Shown here one piece after another: positions 1-8,613 of a stretch of DNA of 64,000 nucleotides. Origin of the DNA: Hyphomicrobiales bacterium (lineage in GTDB: Bacteria > Pseudomonadota > Alphaproteobacteria > Rhizobiales > Rhizobiaceae). The notes beneath the pieces were generated by a model that was not told the DNA's origin, searched no databases, and was given only the letters and a program-made list of their open reading frames with translations. Numbering within the stretch: position 1 is the first letter of the stretch; each line of letters starts with the position of its first letter. The stretch spans positions 1 to 64,000 of the forward strand of contig UCMT01000008.1 in the NCBI GenBank assembly GCA_900473795.1. Direction: 5' to 3'. The translations under genes were made by a program, and so were the position numbers.

Positions 1-7
1 TTTGTGT

Positions 8-28
8 CCTCTCCCACGGGGCGAGAGG
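8..28. repeat. Short inverted repeat at window edge
   Basis: CCTCTC at 8-13 and GAGAGG at 23-28 form a 6-bp stem around a C/G-rich loop. It resembles the GC-rich intergenic palindromes common in rhizobia, or the terminator of a gene lying to the left of the window. It cannot be resolved because the left flank is missing. Confidence 0.3.
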
Positions 29-99
29 TAGGGGATGCCGCACCCCTTCCGCGCAATATTATCCTCGTTTTTGGCAGACCTGTCCGGTGATCGGCGGCC

Positions 100-296
100 T
101 CCGATCTCGAACGCCGCATCTTCGAACATCGCGAAGGCACCGATGCCCGGCTTCACGGCCAAATATGGCTGCAAGCAACTGGTCTGGTACGAGGAGCATT
201 TATCGATCGGCACGGCAAAGCCAGCGCGAGAAGTCCCTCAAGCGATGGCATCGGCAGTGGAAGATCGAATTGATCGAGGCGATGAATCCGGACTGA
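100..296 (+). pseudogene. Decayed GIY-YIG nuclease family gene
   Basis: Three consecutive reading frames each give a piece of a small GIY-YIG endonuclease-like protein. They are SDLERRIFEHREGTDA (about 100-147), then FTAKYGCKQLVWYEEH (about 150-200), then QREKSLKRWHRQWKIELI running to a stop at 296. These are the middle and C-terminal motifs of the short (about 95 residue) GIY-YIG proteins common in alphaproteobacteria. The N-terminal GIY and YIG strands are not recognisable, and at least two frameshifts separate the pieces. No start codon or ribosome-binding site serves a joined product, so I read it as a remnant. Sequencing error is an alternative for a single shift but not for both plus the missing N-terminus. 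Confidence 0.65.
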
Positions 297-332
297 CGGG
301 ATTTGTACTAGGAGCTTTGGTAGGCGTGGGAA

Positions 333-468
333 TGGATCCTCGGGTCAAGCCCGAGGATGACCACCTTGGGCGGATCGCGCCAATAGCAAACATCCTACCG
401 CCGGAGCTATCCGGTTTTCTCCGCCGAATTCCTCTCTCCGTCATCCTCGGGCTTGACCCGAGGATCCA
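333..468. repeat. 136-bp element with perfect 29-bp inverted ends
   Basis: Positions 333-361 and 440-468 are exact reverse complements over 29 bases. Each end is itself a hairpin, ATCCTCGGG/CCCGAGGAT around TCAAG. The 78 bases between them show no coding potential. Palindromes of this sequence type are widespread between genes in Rhizobiales. Because the second end lies only 14 bases beyond the uvrD stop, the element probably also serves as the 3' stem-loop of the uvrD transcript. Whether the pair is a MITE-like mobile unit or two REP-type copies is inference. Confidence 0.7.
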
Positions 469-482
469 CTCACAAGGTGCCC

Positions 483-2948
483 TCACACCCGCTCGACAAA
501 CCCGTCCAGCACCCGCTTCTGTCCGGCCCTGTCGAAGTCGATCGTCAGTTTGTTGCCCTCGATGCCGGCGATGTTGCCGTTGCCGAACTTGATGTGGAAC
601 ACGCGGTCGCCGACGTTGAATTTCGAGGGTTCGTCGATCTTCGACTTGGCGACGAGTTCGCCGTCGATGGTGCGGGCGCGCGGGCCGCTCTCGCCGTAGC
701 CGATGCGCTCGATGCCGACGCCGGAGCGGCTGCCCCAGTTGTCTCGGGTGGCATCGGTCTTGTGGGCTTGGGCGCGTTTCCAGCCGGGGGTGGAATAGGC
801 GTTGGCGAAGGGTTCCTGCTTGTCGAAGCGCGACTGACCGTAGCCGCCGCGGTTGTAGCCGCCATAGGATTGGTCGGTCTCGGCGACATCGACATGGGCG
901 AGCGGCAGTTCATCGAGGAAGCGCGAGGGCAGCGTCGATTGCCACAGGCCGTGGATGCGGCGGTTGGAGACGAACCAGATGTGGCAGCGGCGTTTTGCGC
1001 GGGTGAGACCCACATAGGCGAGGCGGCGTTCTTCCTCGAGGCCCGAGCGGCCGCCTTCGTCGAGGGCGCGCTGGTGCGGGAAAAGGCCCTCTTCCCAGCC
1101 GGGCAGGAAGACGGTTTCGAATTCGAGACCCTTGGCCGAATGCAGCGTCATGATCGAGACGGCGTCGAGTTCGGCGTTCTGCTCGACATCCATCACCAGC
1201 GCGATGTGTTCGAGGAAGCCGCGCATCGACTCGAACTGCTCCATCGAGCGGATGAGTTCTTTCAGGTTTTCCAGCCGACCGGGAGCCTCGGCCGATTTGT
1301 CATTCTTCCACATGTCCGTATAGCCGGACTCTTCGAGGATGGTTTCGGCAAGCTCGGTGTGCGGCGTGGTTTCCAGCAGACCCTGCCAGCGCTTGAACAT
1401 GGTGACGACGTCGAACAGCGATTTGCGCGGCTTGGCCTTCATCTCGTCGGTTTCGATGAGATCGGCCGCCGCCGCGAGCATAGGGATATTGCGGCCGCGG
1501 GCATAATCGTGAAGGCTGCGCACCGTCGTATCGCCGAGGCCGCGCTTCGGGGTGTTGACGATGCGCTCGAAGGCGAGGTCGTCGGCGGGCTGGCAGACGA
1601 GGCGGAAATAGGCGAGCGCATCGCGGATTTCGAGCCGCTCGTAGAAGCGCGGGCCGCCGATGACGCGGTAGTTGAGGCCGAGCGTGACAAAGCGGTCTTC
1701 GAACTCGCGCATCTGGAAGGAGGCACGCACCAGGATCGCCATGTCGTTCAGATTGTGTTTCTGGCGCTGCAGCTGCTCGATTTCCTCGCCGACGGCGCGG
1801 GCTTCCTCTTCCGAATCCCAGGCGGCATGCACCTGCACCTTGTCGTCGTCGGGGTCGGCGCGGTCGGTGAACAGCGTCTTGCCGAGGCGGCCTTCATTGT
1901 GGGCGATCAGATGGGCGGCGGCGCCGAGAATATGCTCCGTCGAGCGGTAGTTACGCTCCAGCTTGATGACCTTGGCGCCGGGAAAATCCTTCTCGAAGCG
2001 CAGGATGTTGTCGACCTCGGCGCCGCGCCAGCCGTAGATCGACTGGTCGTCGTCGCCGACGCAGCAGACGTTCTGCGGCGTGCCCTTCGGCCGCTGGGCG
2101 AGCAGCCGCAGCCACATGTACTGGGCGGTGTTGGTGTCCTGATACTCGTCGACGAGGATATAGCGGAACTTGTCGTGATATTCCTTCAGCACGTCCGGAT
2201 GGGCGCGGAACATGCGGATCGGGTGGAGCAAAAGATCGCCGAAATCGCAGGCGTTCAGCGTCATCAGCCGGGCCTGGTAGGCAGCGTAGAGCTCGCGGCC
2301 CTTGCCGTTGGCAAAGGAGCGGGCATCGCCTTCGGGGATGTCGCCAGGGCCGAAGCCCTTGTTCTTCCAGCCGTCGATCATCTGGGCGAATTGCTTGGCC
2401 GGCCAGCGCTTGTCATCGATGCCCTCGGCTTGGATGATCTGCTTGATCAGCCGCACGACATCGTCGGTGTCGAGAATGGTGAACGAGGACTTGAGCCCGA
2501 CAAGTTCGGCATGGCGGCGCAACAGCTTGACGCCGATCGAGTGGAAGGTGCCCATCCAGGGCATGCCCTCGACGGCCGAGCCGACCAGCACGCCGATGCG
2601 CTCCTTCATTTCGCGGGCCGCCTTGTTGGTGAAGGTGACGGCGAGGATCTGGCTGGGATAGGCGCGGGCGGTCGACAGGATATGGGCGATGCGGGTGGTG
2701 AGCACGCGGGTCTTGCCGGTGCCGGCGCCGGCAAGCACCAGGACCGGGCCATCCAGCGTCTCGACGGCTTCGCGCTGTTCCGGGTTCAGGCCGGAGAGAT
2801 AATCGGGCACCCGATGCTGGTCACGCGCAGCCATGGCGCGGGCGGCGATGCCGCTGGCGGGGGCCGGCGGCGCCGGCTCACGGCCGCGCACGGGGCGCGG
2901 CGCGGGCTCCTCGTCGAAGAAGGGAATGTCGTCAAATCCATTGCTCAT
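483..2948 (-). CDS. uvrD: ATP-dependent DNA helicase UvrD/PcrA (superfamily 1)
   Basis: A 3'-5' superfamily 1A helicase that unwinds DNA in nucleotide excision and mismatch repair. The roughly 820 residues contain the Q-motif LNPEQREAV, Walker A AGAGTGKT (about 73-80), Walker B DEYQDTN, motif III GDDDQSIYGWRGA and motif VI VGLTRAKRR. The C-terminal Tudor-like domain (GDRVFHIKFGNGNI) is the part that binds RNA polymerase in PcrA/UvrD. The N-terminus carries about 45 extra Pro/Ala/Arg-rich residues before the helicase core, which is common in rhizobial UvrD. I chose the ATG at 2948; a TTG three codons upstream is possible. The gene stands alone and ends at the 29-bp repeat. Confidence 0.95.
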   Translation of the reverse strand: MSNGFDDIPFFDEEPAPRPVRGREPAPPAPASGIAARAMAARDQHRVPDYLSGLNPEQREAVETLDGPVLVLAGAGTGKTRVLTTRIAHILSTARAYPSQILAVTFTNKAAREMKERIGVLVGSAVEGMPWMGTFHSIGVKLLRRHAELVGLKSSFTILDTDDVVRLIKQIIQAEGIDDKRWPAKQFAQMIDGWKNKGFGPGDIPEGDARSFANGKGRELYAAYQARLMTLNACDFGDLLLHPIRMFRAHPDVLKEYHDKFRYILVDEYQDTNTAQYMWLRLLAQRPKGTPQNVCCVGDDDQSIYGWRGAEVDNILRFEKDFPGAKVIKLERNYRSTEHILGAAAHLIAHNEGRLGKTLFTDRADPDDDKVQVHAAWDSEEEARAVGEEIEQLQRQKHNLNDMAILVRASFQMREFEDRFVTLGLNYRVIGGPRFYERLEIRDALAYFRLVCQPADDLAFERIVNTPKRGLGDTTVRSLHDYARGRNIPMLAAAADLIETDEMKAKPRKSLFDVVTMFKRWQGLLETTPHTELAETILEESGYTDMWKNDKSAEAPGRLENLKELIRSMEQFESMRGFLEHIALVMDVEQNAELDAVSIMTLHSAKGLEFETVFLPGWEEGLFPHQRALDEGGRSGLEEERRLAYVGLTRAKRRCHIWFVSNRRIHGLWQSTLPSRFLDELPLAHVDVAETDQSYGGYNRGGYGQSRFDKQEPFANAYSTPGWKRAQAHKTDATRDNWGSRSGVGIERIGYGESGPRARTIDGELVAKSKIDEPSKFNVGDRVFHIKFGNGNIAGIEGNKLTIDFDRAGQKRVLDGFVERV

Positions 2949-3051
2949 GCGGCTCAATGTAGTGATTCGGTGCCGAAAGACCAGAATTCCGTTCTTCTTT
3001 TATTCCGTGAAGTCCAGCTTCTTTGCGCCAGCAACCGCTTTTGTGCCGCGA

Positions 3052-3462
3052 TCAGGGCCGATGATCGGCATCGAAGGCGGGATCGACGGGAACCTGCAGC
3101 GCGGTTGCGAGCTGGTTGGTCTTGGCGGCGAGCGAAATGACGTGCAGGAGATCGGCGTGCTGCTCGGCGGTCATGCCCTTGGCCTTGGCGGCGGCCGTAT
3201 GCGAATGGGCGCAGTAGCCGCAGCCATTGGTGACGGAGACGGCGATGTAGAGCATCTCCTTGGTCAGCGGATCGAGCGCGGAGGGCGTTGCCATCACCGC
3301 CTTGACCTCGGCCCAGGTGGTTTCGAGCAGGCCGGGATCGAAGGCGAGGTAATGCCACATGTTGTTGATGAAGTCCGACTTGCGGGTGGCGCGGATGTCG
3401 TCGAACACGGCTTTGACGCGAGGATCGGATTCCGGGTTCTGATTTTTGGCGATGGTGCTCAT
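3052..3462 (-). CDS. Carboxymuconolactone decarboxylase/AhpD-like protein
   Basis: A 136-residue protein of the CMD/AhpD-like family. The signature CGYCAHSHTAAA holds the CxxC pair (Cys81, Cys84) followed by His86/His88, the proton-relay arrangement of AhpD-type alkylhydroperoxidases. The length fits the short single-domain members, so peroxidase or disulfide-reductase activity is likely, but the substrate cannot be told and no ahpC is adjacent. It is divergent from the RND efflux operon, and the shared upstream region holds an inverted repeat at 3518-3537. The gene is separated from uvrD by about 100 bases. Confidence 0.85.
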   Translation of the reverse strand: MSTIAKNQNPESDPRVKAVFDDIRATRKSDFINNMWHYLAFDPGLLETTWAEVKAVMATPSALDPLTKEMLYIAVSVTNGCGYCAHSHTAAAKAKGMTAEQHADLLHVISLAAKTNQLATALQVPVDPAFDADHRP

Positions 3463-3517
3463 GGGGCCTCCGGGTTCGTCTGACTGGAAAGCGGCCGCTC
3501 AGGACCGAAAATGGCTT

Positions 3518-3537
3518 TCATTACAATTGCGTAATGA
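3518..3537. promoter_or_regulatory. Inverted repeat between divergent AhpD-like and RND genes
   Basis: TCATTAC at 3518-3524 and GTAATGA at 3531-3537 form a perfect 7-bp dyad with a 6-base spacer. It sits 56 bases upstream of the AhpD-like start and about 107 bases upstream of the efflux adaptor. Symmetry and position suggest an operator for a dimeric regulator acting on one or both genes. No regulator gene is adjacent, so the binding protein is unknown. Confidence 0.4.
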
Positions 3538-3644
3538 TGGTATTCTGGCATTGCCCGGGCTGCGGCAAAAGGGGATAGTTGGCCTTGTTGATGGACCCCG
3601 TGCGCCGCTATGGCCGGGAGCCGTGATTTCAATGGAGTTCCTGG

Positions 3645-4862
3645 ATGCGGCTTTGGAAGCAGGTGTCGATCAGTCTTGTCATTCTTGCGGTGGGTCTCGG
3701 TGCGTGGGTCCGCTTCGTGCCGGGCGCTGGCGAGATGCTTGCCAAGGCGGGTGTACCCGAGCAACTGGTGGCCTTTGCTGCAAAGCCGGTGGTAGAGACG
3801 GGTGACGGGCAGGGCCAGGCACAAGGTCAAGGTACGGGCCGGCGCGGGCAGGGCGGCGGTGCGCCGCTCGTCGTGACGCAGCCGGTCGACAGCGCCGTCG
3901 TCAACGACAGGCTGAACGCGATCGGCAATGGCGAGGCGATCGTCTCCGTTGCCGTCACGCCGCAGGCGACCGGCAACCTGACCGAGATCCTCGTCAAATC
4001 CGGCGACGAGATCGAAAAGGGCCAGGTGATCGCCCGTCTCGACAGCGACGAGCAGAGGATCGCCGCCGCCCAAGCCAAGGTCGCACTCGACAGCGCCCGC
4101 GAAAAGGTCGAGCGCAACCGCAGGCTCGGCAATGCCGTCTCGGTCGCCGTGCTGCGCGAGGCTGAATTCGCCATGCAGGCCGCCGAACTTGCGCTGCAGA
4201 CGGCGCAGCTCGACCTGAAGCGCCGCGACATCCTTGCGCCCTCCGGCGGCATCGTCGGCATCATCACCGTCAATCCGGGCGACTATGTCACCACCTCGAC
4301 GCCGGTCGCCGTCGTCGACGACCGCTCGCAGATCCTTGTCGATTTCTGGGTGCCGGAGCGGTTTTCCACCAAGATCGCCGTCGGGCAGGCGGTGACGGCC
4401 TCGGCCATCGCGCTGCCGGGCTCGGAGTTTTCCGGCGCCATCGACGCCATCGACAACCGCATCGACCAGGCAAGCCGGACGCTGAGGGTCAGGGCACGCG
4501 TCGACAATCCCGACGATACGCTGAGGGCAGGCATGTCCTTCTCGGTCGCGGTCCGTTTCCCCGGCGACGATTATCCGACGGTCAATCCGCTGGCGATCCA
4601 GTGGAGCGCCGACGGCTCCTATGTCTGGCGCGTCGAGAAAGACAAGTCGCAGAAGGTCCCGGTCAAGATCATCCAGCGCAATTCCGACAAGGTGCTGGTC
4701 GAGGCGGCGCTCGCCAAGGGCGATGCCGTGGTGATGGAAGGCGTGCAGCGCCTGCGTGACGGCGGCGCGGTGCGTGTGGCGAGCGACGAGAAGCCGCGGC
4801 AGCAGAAGCCGCCCGAGGGCGATGAGCAGCAGAAGGTCTCCGAAGCGGAGACCGCGAAATGA
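3645..4862 (+). CDS. RND efflux periplasmic adaptor subunit (MFP)
   Basis: A 405-residue membrane fusion protein linking an inner-membrane RND pump to an outer-membrane channel. An N-terminal membrane anchor (about residues 7-25) is followed by a Gln/Gly-rich linker (about 50-75). Next come the biotinyl-lipoyl-like half (ILVKSGDEIEKGQVIARLD), an alpha-helical hairpin, the second lipoyl half (ILAPSGGIVGIITVNPGDYV) and beta-barrel domains. The C-terminal tail is charged and Gln/Lys-rich. The start ATG has a purine-rich site upstream. It overlaps the pump gene by four bases (ATGA), so the two are translationally coupled. No TolC-like gene lies in the window. Confidence 0.92.
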   Translation: MRLWKQVSISLVILAVGLGAWVRFVPGAGEMLAKAGVPEQLVAFAAKPVVETGDGQGQAQGQGTGRRGQGGGAPLVVTQPVDSAVVNDRLNAIGNGEAIVSVAVTPQATGNLTEILVKSGDEIEKGQVIARLDSDEQRIAAAQAKVALDSAREKVERNRRLGNAVSVAVLREAEFAMQAAELALQTAQLDLKRRDILAPSGGIVGIITVNPGDYVTTSTPVAVVDDRSQILVDFWVPERFSTKIAVGQAVTASAIALPGSEFSGAIDAIDNRIDQASRTLRVRARVDNPDDTLRAGMSFSVAVRFPGDDYPTVNPLAIQWSADGSYVWRVEKDKSQKVPVKIIQRNSDKVLVEAALAKGDAVVMEGVQRLRDGGAVRVASDEKPRQQKPPEGDEQQKVSEAETAK

Positions 4863-7800
4863 GCGGCGCAGGCGACCATCACGAGGCCGGGCGCACGGCG
4901 GGTTTTACGGCGCTCTTCATTCGCCGGCCGATCTTCGCGCTGGTCGTCAACACGCTGATTATCGTTGCGGGTCTCGCGGCGCTGAACGGCATCGAGATCC
5001 GTGAACTGCCGCAGGTGGACCAGCCGGTGGTATCGGTCAACACCCAGTTCGACGGTGCTTCGCCGGAAACGGTGGACCGCGAGCTGACCTCGGTGATTGA
5101 GGGTGCCGTGTCGCGCGTCCAGGGCATCAAGGATATCTCCTCGACCTCGCAATATGCCCAGAGCCGCGTCACGCTGCAGTTTTCCGACACGACCGATATC
5201 GGCCAGGCCTCCAACGATATCCGCGATGCGCTCGGCCGGGTGGCGAACCAGCTGCCGGAGGATGCCGACGAACCGCGCATCGTCAAGGCCGACGCCGACA
5301 GCCAGCCGATCCTGCGGCTGGCGCTGACGTCCGACACGCTGTCGATGGAAGACCTGACGCTGCTTGCCGAAAACGAGATCACCGACCGGCTCGCCGCCGT
5401 CGAGGGCGTCGCCGACGTGCAGATCAACGGCGACCAGGAGAAGATCTTCCGCATCGACGTCAACCAGTCGAAGCTGGCGTCGCGCGGATTGACCGTCGCC
5501 AATCTGCGCGATGCGCTGGCGACCGCCTCGCTCGACGTGCCGGCCGGGTCGCTGACCAGCGCCAACCAGGACATTTCGGTGCGTGCCACCGCGGGCCTGC
5601 AGACGCCGGAGGAATTCGAGAACCTGATCCTCGGCGATAATGTGCGGCTCGGCGATATCGCGACGGTGACGCTCGGGCCGGATACCGGCACCTCGTCGCT
5701 CCGGTCCGACGGGCGTCAGGGCATCGGGCTCGGCATCATCCGGCAGGCGCAGTCGAACACGCTCGATATTTCCGAGGGCGTGAAGAAGGCGGTGGCAACG
5801 ATCGACGAGATCCTGCCGAAGGGCACGCAGCTCAAGGTCACCAGCGACGATGCGGTGTTCATCGACGGCGCCATCCACGAGGTGGAGATCGCGCTGGTCG
5901 CCTCCGTCATCATCGTCACCATCGTCATCTATCTCTTCCTGCTCGACTGGCGGGCGACACTCATCCCGACGCTGACGATGCCGATCGCGCTCGTCGGCAC
6001 CTGCGCGGCGATCTATCTTGCCGGATTCTCGATCAACATCCTGACGCTGCTGGCGATCGTCTTGGCGACGGGCCTGGTGGTGGACGACGCGATCGTCGTG
6101 CTTGAAAACATCGTGCGGCGGCGCGGCGAGGGTATGGGGCCGCGGGCGGCGGCCGTGCTCGGGACGCTCGAAGTGTTCTTCGCCGTCATCGCGACGACGG
6201 CGACGCTTGCGGCGGTCTTCGTGCCGCTGTCATTCCTGCCTGGGCAGACGGGCGGGCTGTTCCGCGAGTTCGGCTTCGTGCTCGCCTTCGCCATCCTGCT
6301 TTCGGCCTTCGTATCCTTGACGCTCTGCCCGATGCTGGCGTCGCGTCTGCTCAAACCGCATGGCGAGGAGCAGGGCCATACCGGCTTCATGGGTAAAATC
6401 GGCGTTTTTGCCGCCGGTTTCTATCGGCGCACCCTGCGGGCCTGCCTCAACTCGCCGCTGATCGTCTTCATGGTTGCGATCATGGTGACGGCGGCGGGCG
6501 CCGGCGCCTTCACGCTCTTGAAGTCGGAACTGACGCCGACGGAGGACCGCGCCCGCATTATGCTGCGGATGCAGGCGCCGCAGGGCGTTTCTCTGGAATA
6601 CACGCAGGCGCAGATGCGGCGCGTCGAGGACGGGCTGAAGCCGCTGGTCGACAGCGGCGAGATCGCCAATATCTTCTCCGTTTCCGGCCAGGGCGGCTCG
6701 GTCAACGGCGGCTTCATGGTGCTGACGCTGGCGCCCTGGAGCGACCGGGACCGCACCCAGCAGCAGATTTCCGCCGATATCACCAGGATAACAGCGAATA
6801 TCCCGTCGATCCGGGTCTTCCCGATCCAGCCGAACAGCCTCGGCATTCGCGGTGCCGGCAACGGGCTGCAGGTGGCGCTGGTCGGCAACGACTATGGCAA
6901 GCTCGGCGATGCGGCTGCGAAACTGGTGCGGCAGATGGAAGACAGCGGCCGTTTCGAAAACGTCCGCCTGAACTACGAGGAGAACCAGGCGCAGCTTTCG
7001 GTGACGATCGACCGCGAACGCGCCTCCGATCTCGGCATCGATATCAAGGGCCTGTCGTCGGCGCTGCAGGCCATGCTCGACGGCAACAGCGTGCTTGACG
7101 TCTATGTCGACGGCGAGGCCTATCCGGTCAAGCTGCTGTCGACGACCAATCCGGTCAATGACCCTACCGACCTGCAGAACATCTTCCTGAAGACCGGCGA
7201 CGGCAAGATCGTGCCGATGTCGTCGATTGCGACCGTCGAGGAAAGGGCCGTTGCGCCGCAGCTGTCGCGTGAGTCGCAATTGCGCTCCGTCTCGCTTTCT
7301 GCGGGCCTCGGTCCCGATATCGCTCTCGGTGACGCCCTGTCGATGGTCGAGCAGATGGCCGAGCCGCTCCTGCCGCCCGGGTCGCGCGTCGTGCCGCTTG
7401 CGGAAGCCGCGACGCTCGACGAGAACGCCAACGGCATGTTCATCACCTTCGGCTTTGCGCTGGTCATCATCTTCCTGGTGCTGGCCGCACAATTCGAAAG
7501 CCTGGTCAGCGGCCTGATCATCATGTCGACGGTGCCGCTCGGCCTTGCCTGCGCCGTCTTTGCCATGCTGCTGACCGGCAATACGTTGAACATCTACAGC
7601 CAGATCGGCCTGGTGCTCCTGGTCGGCATCATGGCGAAGAACGGCATCCTCATCGTCGAATTCGCCAATCAGCTGCGCGACCGCGGCGAAGACCTGCGCT
7701 CGGCCATCGAGAACGCGGCAAATATCCGGCTGAGGCCGGTGATGATGACGATGATCGCCACCATCGTCGGGGCTGTGCCGCTAGTGCTGGCAAGCGGGGC

Positions 7801-7999
7801 CGGCGCCGAGGCTCGCATCGCACTCGGCGGAGTGCTGGTCGGCGGCCTCGGGCTTGCAACGGTGGTGACGCTGTATCTGACGCCGGTCGCCTATCTGGTC
7901 ATTGCCCGGTTCACCAAGCCGCATGTCGATGAAGAGCGGCGGCTGCATCGCGAGTTGGAGCAGGCCGAAGCGCTGCAGCTGGCCGAAGCCGCGGAATAA
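4859..7999 (+). CDS. RND multidrug efflux permease (AcrB/MexB-like HAE1 group)
   Basis: A 1046-residue proton-driven tripartite efflux pump subunit, the normal length for hydrophobe/amphiphile RND proteins. TM1 (IFALVVNTLIIVAGLAAL) comes near the N-terminus. The first porter domain contains FDGASPETVDRELTSVIEGA. The TM4 proton-relay segment VLATGLVVDDAIVVLENIVR (about residues 400-420) has the paired aspartates required for coupling. The second half repeats the plan, with VLLVGIMAKNGILIVEFANQ near residue 930. It is co-transcribed with the adaptor through a four-base overlap. The substrate cannot be read from sequence. Confidence 0.95.
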   Translation: MSGAGDHHEAGRTAGFTALFIRRPIFALVVNTLIIVAGLAALNGIEIRELPQVDQPVVSVNTQFDGASPETVDRELTSVIEGAVSRVQGIKDISSTSQYAQSRVTLQFSDTTDIGQASNDIRDALGRVANQLPEDADEPRIVKADADSQPILRLALTSDTLSMEDLTLLAENEITDRLAAVEGVADVQINGDQEKIFRIDVNQSKLASRGLTVANLRDALATASLDVPAGSLTSANQDISVRATAGLQTPEEFENLILGDNVRLGDIATVTLGPDTGTSSLRSDGRQGIGLGIIRQAQSNTLDISEGVKKAVATIDEILPKGTQLKVTSDDAVFIDGAIHEVEIALVASVIIVTIVIYLFLLDWRATLIPTLTMPIALVGTCAAIYLAGFSINILTLLAIVLATGLVVDDAIVVLENIVRRRGEGMGPRAAAVLGTLEVFFAVIATTATLAAVFVPLSFLPGQTGGLFREFGFVLAFAILLSAFVSLTLCPMLASRLLKPHGEEQGHTGFMGKIGVFAAGFYRRTLRACLNSPLIVFMVAIMVTAAGAGAFTLLKSELTPTEDRARIMLRMQAPQGVSLEYTQAQMRRVEDGLKPLVDSGEIANIFSVSGQGGSVNGGFMVLTLAPWSDRDRTQQQISADITRITANIPSIRVFPIQPNSLGIRGAGNGLQVALVGNDYGKLGDAAAKLVRQMEDSGRFENVRLNYEENQAQLSVTIDRERASDLGIDIKGLSSALQAMLDGNSVLDVYVDGEAYPVKLLSTTNPVNDPTDLQNIFLKTGDGKIVPMSSIATVEERAVAPQLSRESQLRSVSLSAGLGPDIALGDALSMVEQMAEPLLPPGSRVVPLAEAATLDENANGMFITFGFALVIIFLVLAAQFESLVSGLIIMSTVPLGLACAVFAMLLTGNTLNIYSQIGLVLLVGIMAKNGILIVEFANQLRDRGEDLRSAIENAANIRLRPVMMTMIATIVGAVPLVLASGAGAEARIALGGVLVGGLGLATVVTLYLTPVAYLVIARFTKPHVDEERRLHRELEQAEALQLAEAAE

Positions 8000-8015
8000 T
8001 GGGCTTCTCGGGGAG

Positions 8016-8059
8016 CAAGAAGCAGCCTTCAATAGGACAAGAAGCAGCCTTCAATAGGA
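8016..8059 (+). repeat. Two exact tandem copies of a 22-bp unit
   Basis: Positions 8016-8037 and 8038-8059 are identical 22-base units with no spacer, starting 17 bases after the RND permease stop. No terminator-like dyad is visible inside one unit. It looks like a recent slippage or duplication in the short interval between the pump gene and the converging HxlR gene. Confidence 0.75.
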
Positions 8060-8092
8060 ATTGTCAGGCGCTGCTGCATCTGCCGCGGCGGC

Positions 8093-8524
8093 TCATTCGG
8101 GTGCGGCGATACGAATAGGACGTGTTCCGACCGGAGCGCCGGTCGCGCGATCGATGGTGACGGGATCGATCTCCGTTCCGGTCTCGGCGTCGAAGAAGCG
8201 GGTCACCTTGCCCCCGCCGCGATGCTTGCGTCCCCACGCGCCGATCGCAAACAGCACCGGCAGAAAGTCGCGGCCGGCTTCCGTTAGCACATATTCGTCG
8301 CGTGGCGGACGGTCGGAATAGCGGCGTTTCTCCAGCAGTCCCTCCTCGGTCAGGCCTGAAAGCCGCCCCGTCAGCATCGTCGGCGCGATACCGAGGCTCT
8401 TGCGAAAATCATCGAAGCGGGTCAGCCCCGCATGGGCGTCGCGCATGATCAGCATGCTCCATGCGTCTCCTACAAGCGCCAGGCTGCGGGCGATCAGGCA
8501 TGGTTGGTCCGAAAGATTTTTCAT
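8093..8524 (-). CDS. HxlR family winged-helix regulator
   Basis: A 143-residue transcription factor of the HxlR (DUF24) group. The N-terminus has the family cysteine (DQPCLIARSLALVGDAWSM, Cys9), then the recognition helix region (FDDFRKSLGIAPTMLTGRL) and the wing (GLLEKRRYSDRPPRDEYVLT). Members often sense electrophiles, aldehydes or quinones through that cysteine and repress neighbouring oxidoreductase genes. It is divergent from an SDR and a quinone-reductase-like gene, and the intergenic region contains a perfect palindrome at 8551-8565. Autoregulation and control of the divergent pair are inferred from this layout. Confidence 0.9.
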   Translation of the reverse strand: MKNLSDQPCLIARSLALVGDAWSMLIMRDAHAGLTRFDDFRKSLGIAPTMLTGRLSGLTEEGLLEKRRYSDRPPRDEYVLTEAGRDFLPVLFAIGAWGRKHRGGGKVTRFFDAETGTEIDPVTIDRATGAPVGTRPIRIAAPE

Positions 8525-8550
8525 GTCGGTATCTTTTTAGTAGTGACTTG

Positions 8551-8565
8551 CTATCAAATTGATAG
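8551..8565. promoter_or_regulatory. Probable HxlR operator palindrome
   Basis: CTATCAA-A-TTGATAG is a perfect 7+1+7 dyad, and the flanking bases weakly extend the symmetry. It lies 27 bases upstream of the HxlR ATG and about 49 bases upstream of the SDR ATG, in an AT-rich divergent promoter region. The location suits binding by the dimeric HxlR protein encoded alongside. The assignment is inference from position and symmetry. Confidence 0.6.
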
Positions 8566-8613
8566 TAACTGATTGTTCATCGATGTTCCACGACAAAATT
8601 GAAAGCGGAAGAG

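Noticed and set aside
35-592. A 185-codon open frame at the left edge as a real gene
   Set aside because: Only one short internal stretch resembles a GIY-YIG protein. The rest covers the palindromic repeats and runs opposite the uvrD 3' end.
453-3140. A very long plus-strand open frame (895 codons) opposite uvrD
   Set aside because: It mirrors the GC-rich third-position pattern of uvrD on the other strand, has no recognisable domain, and uvrD itself shows every helicase motif.
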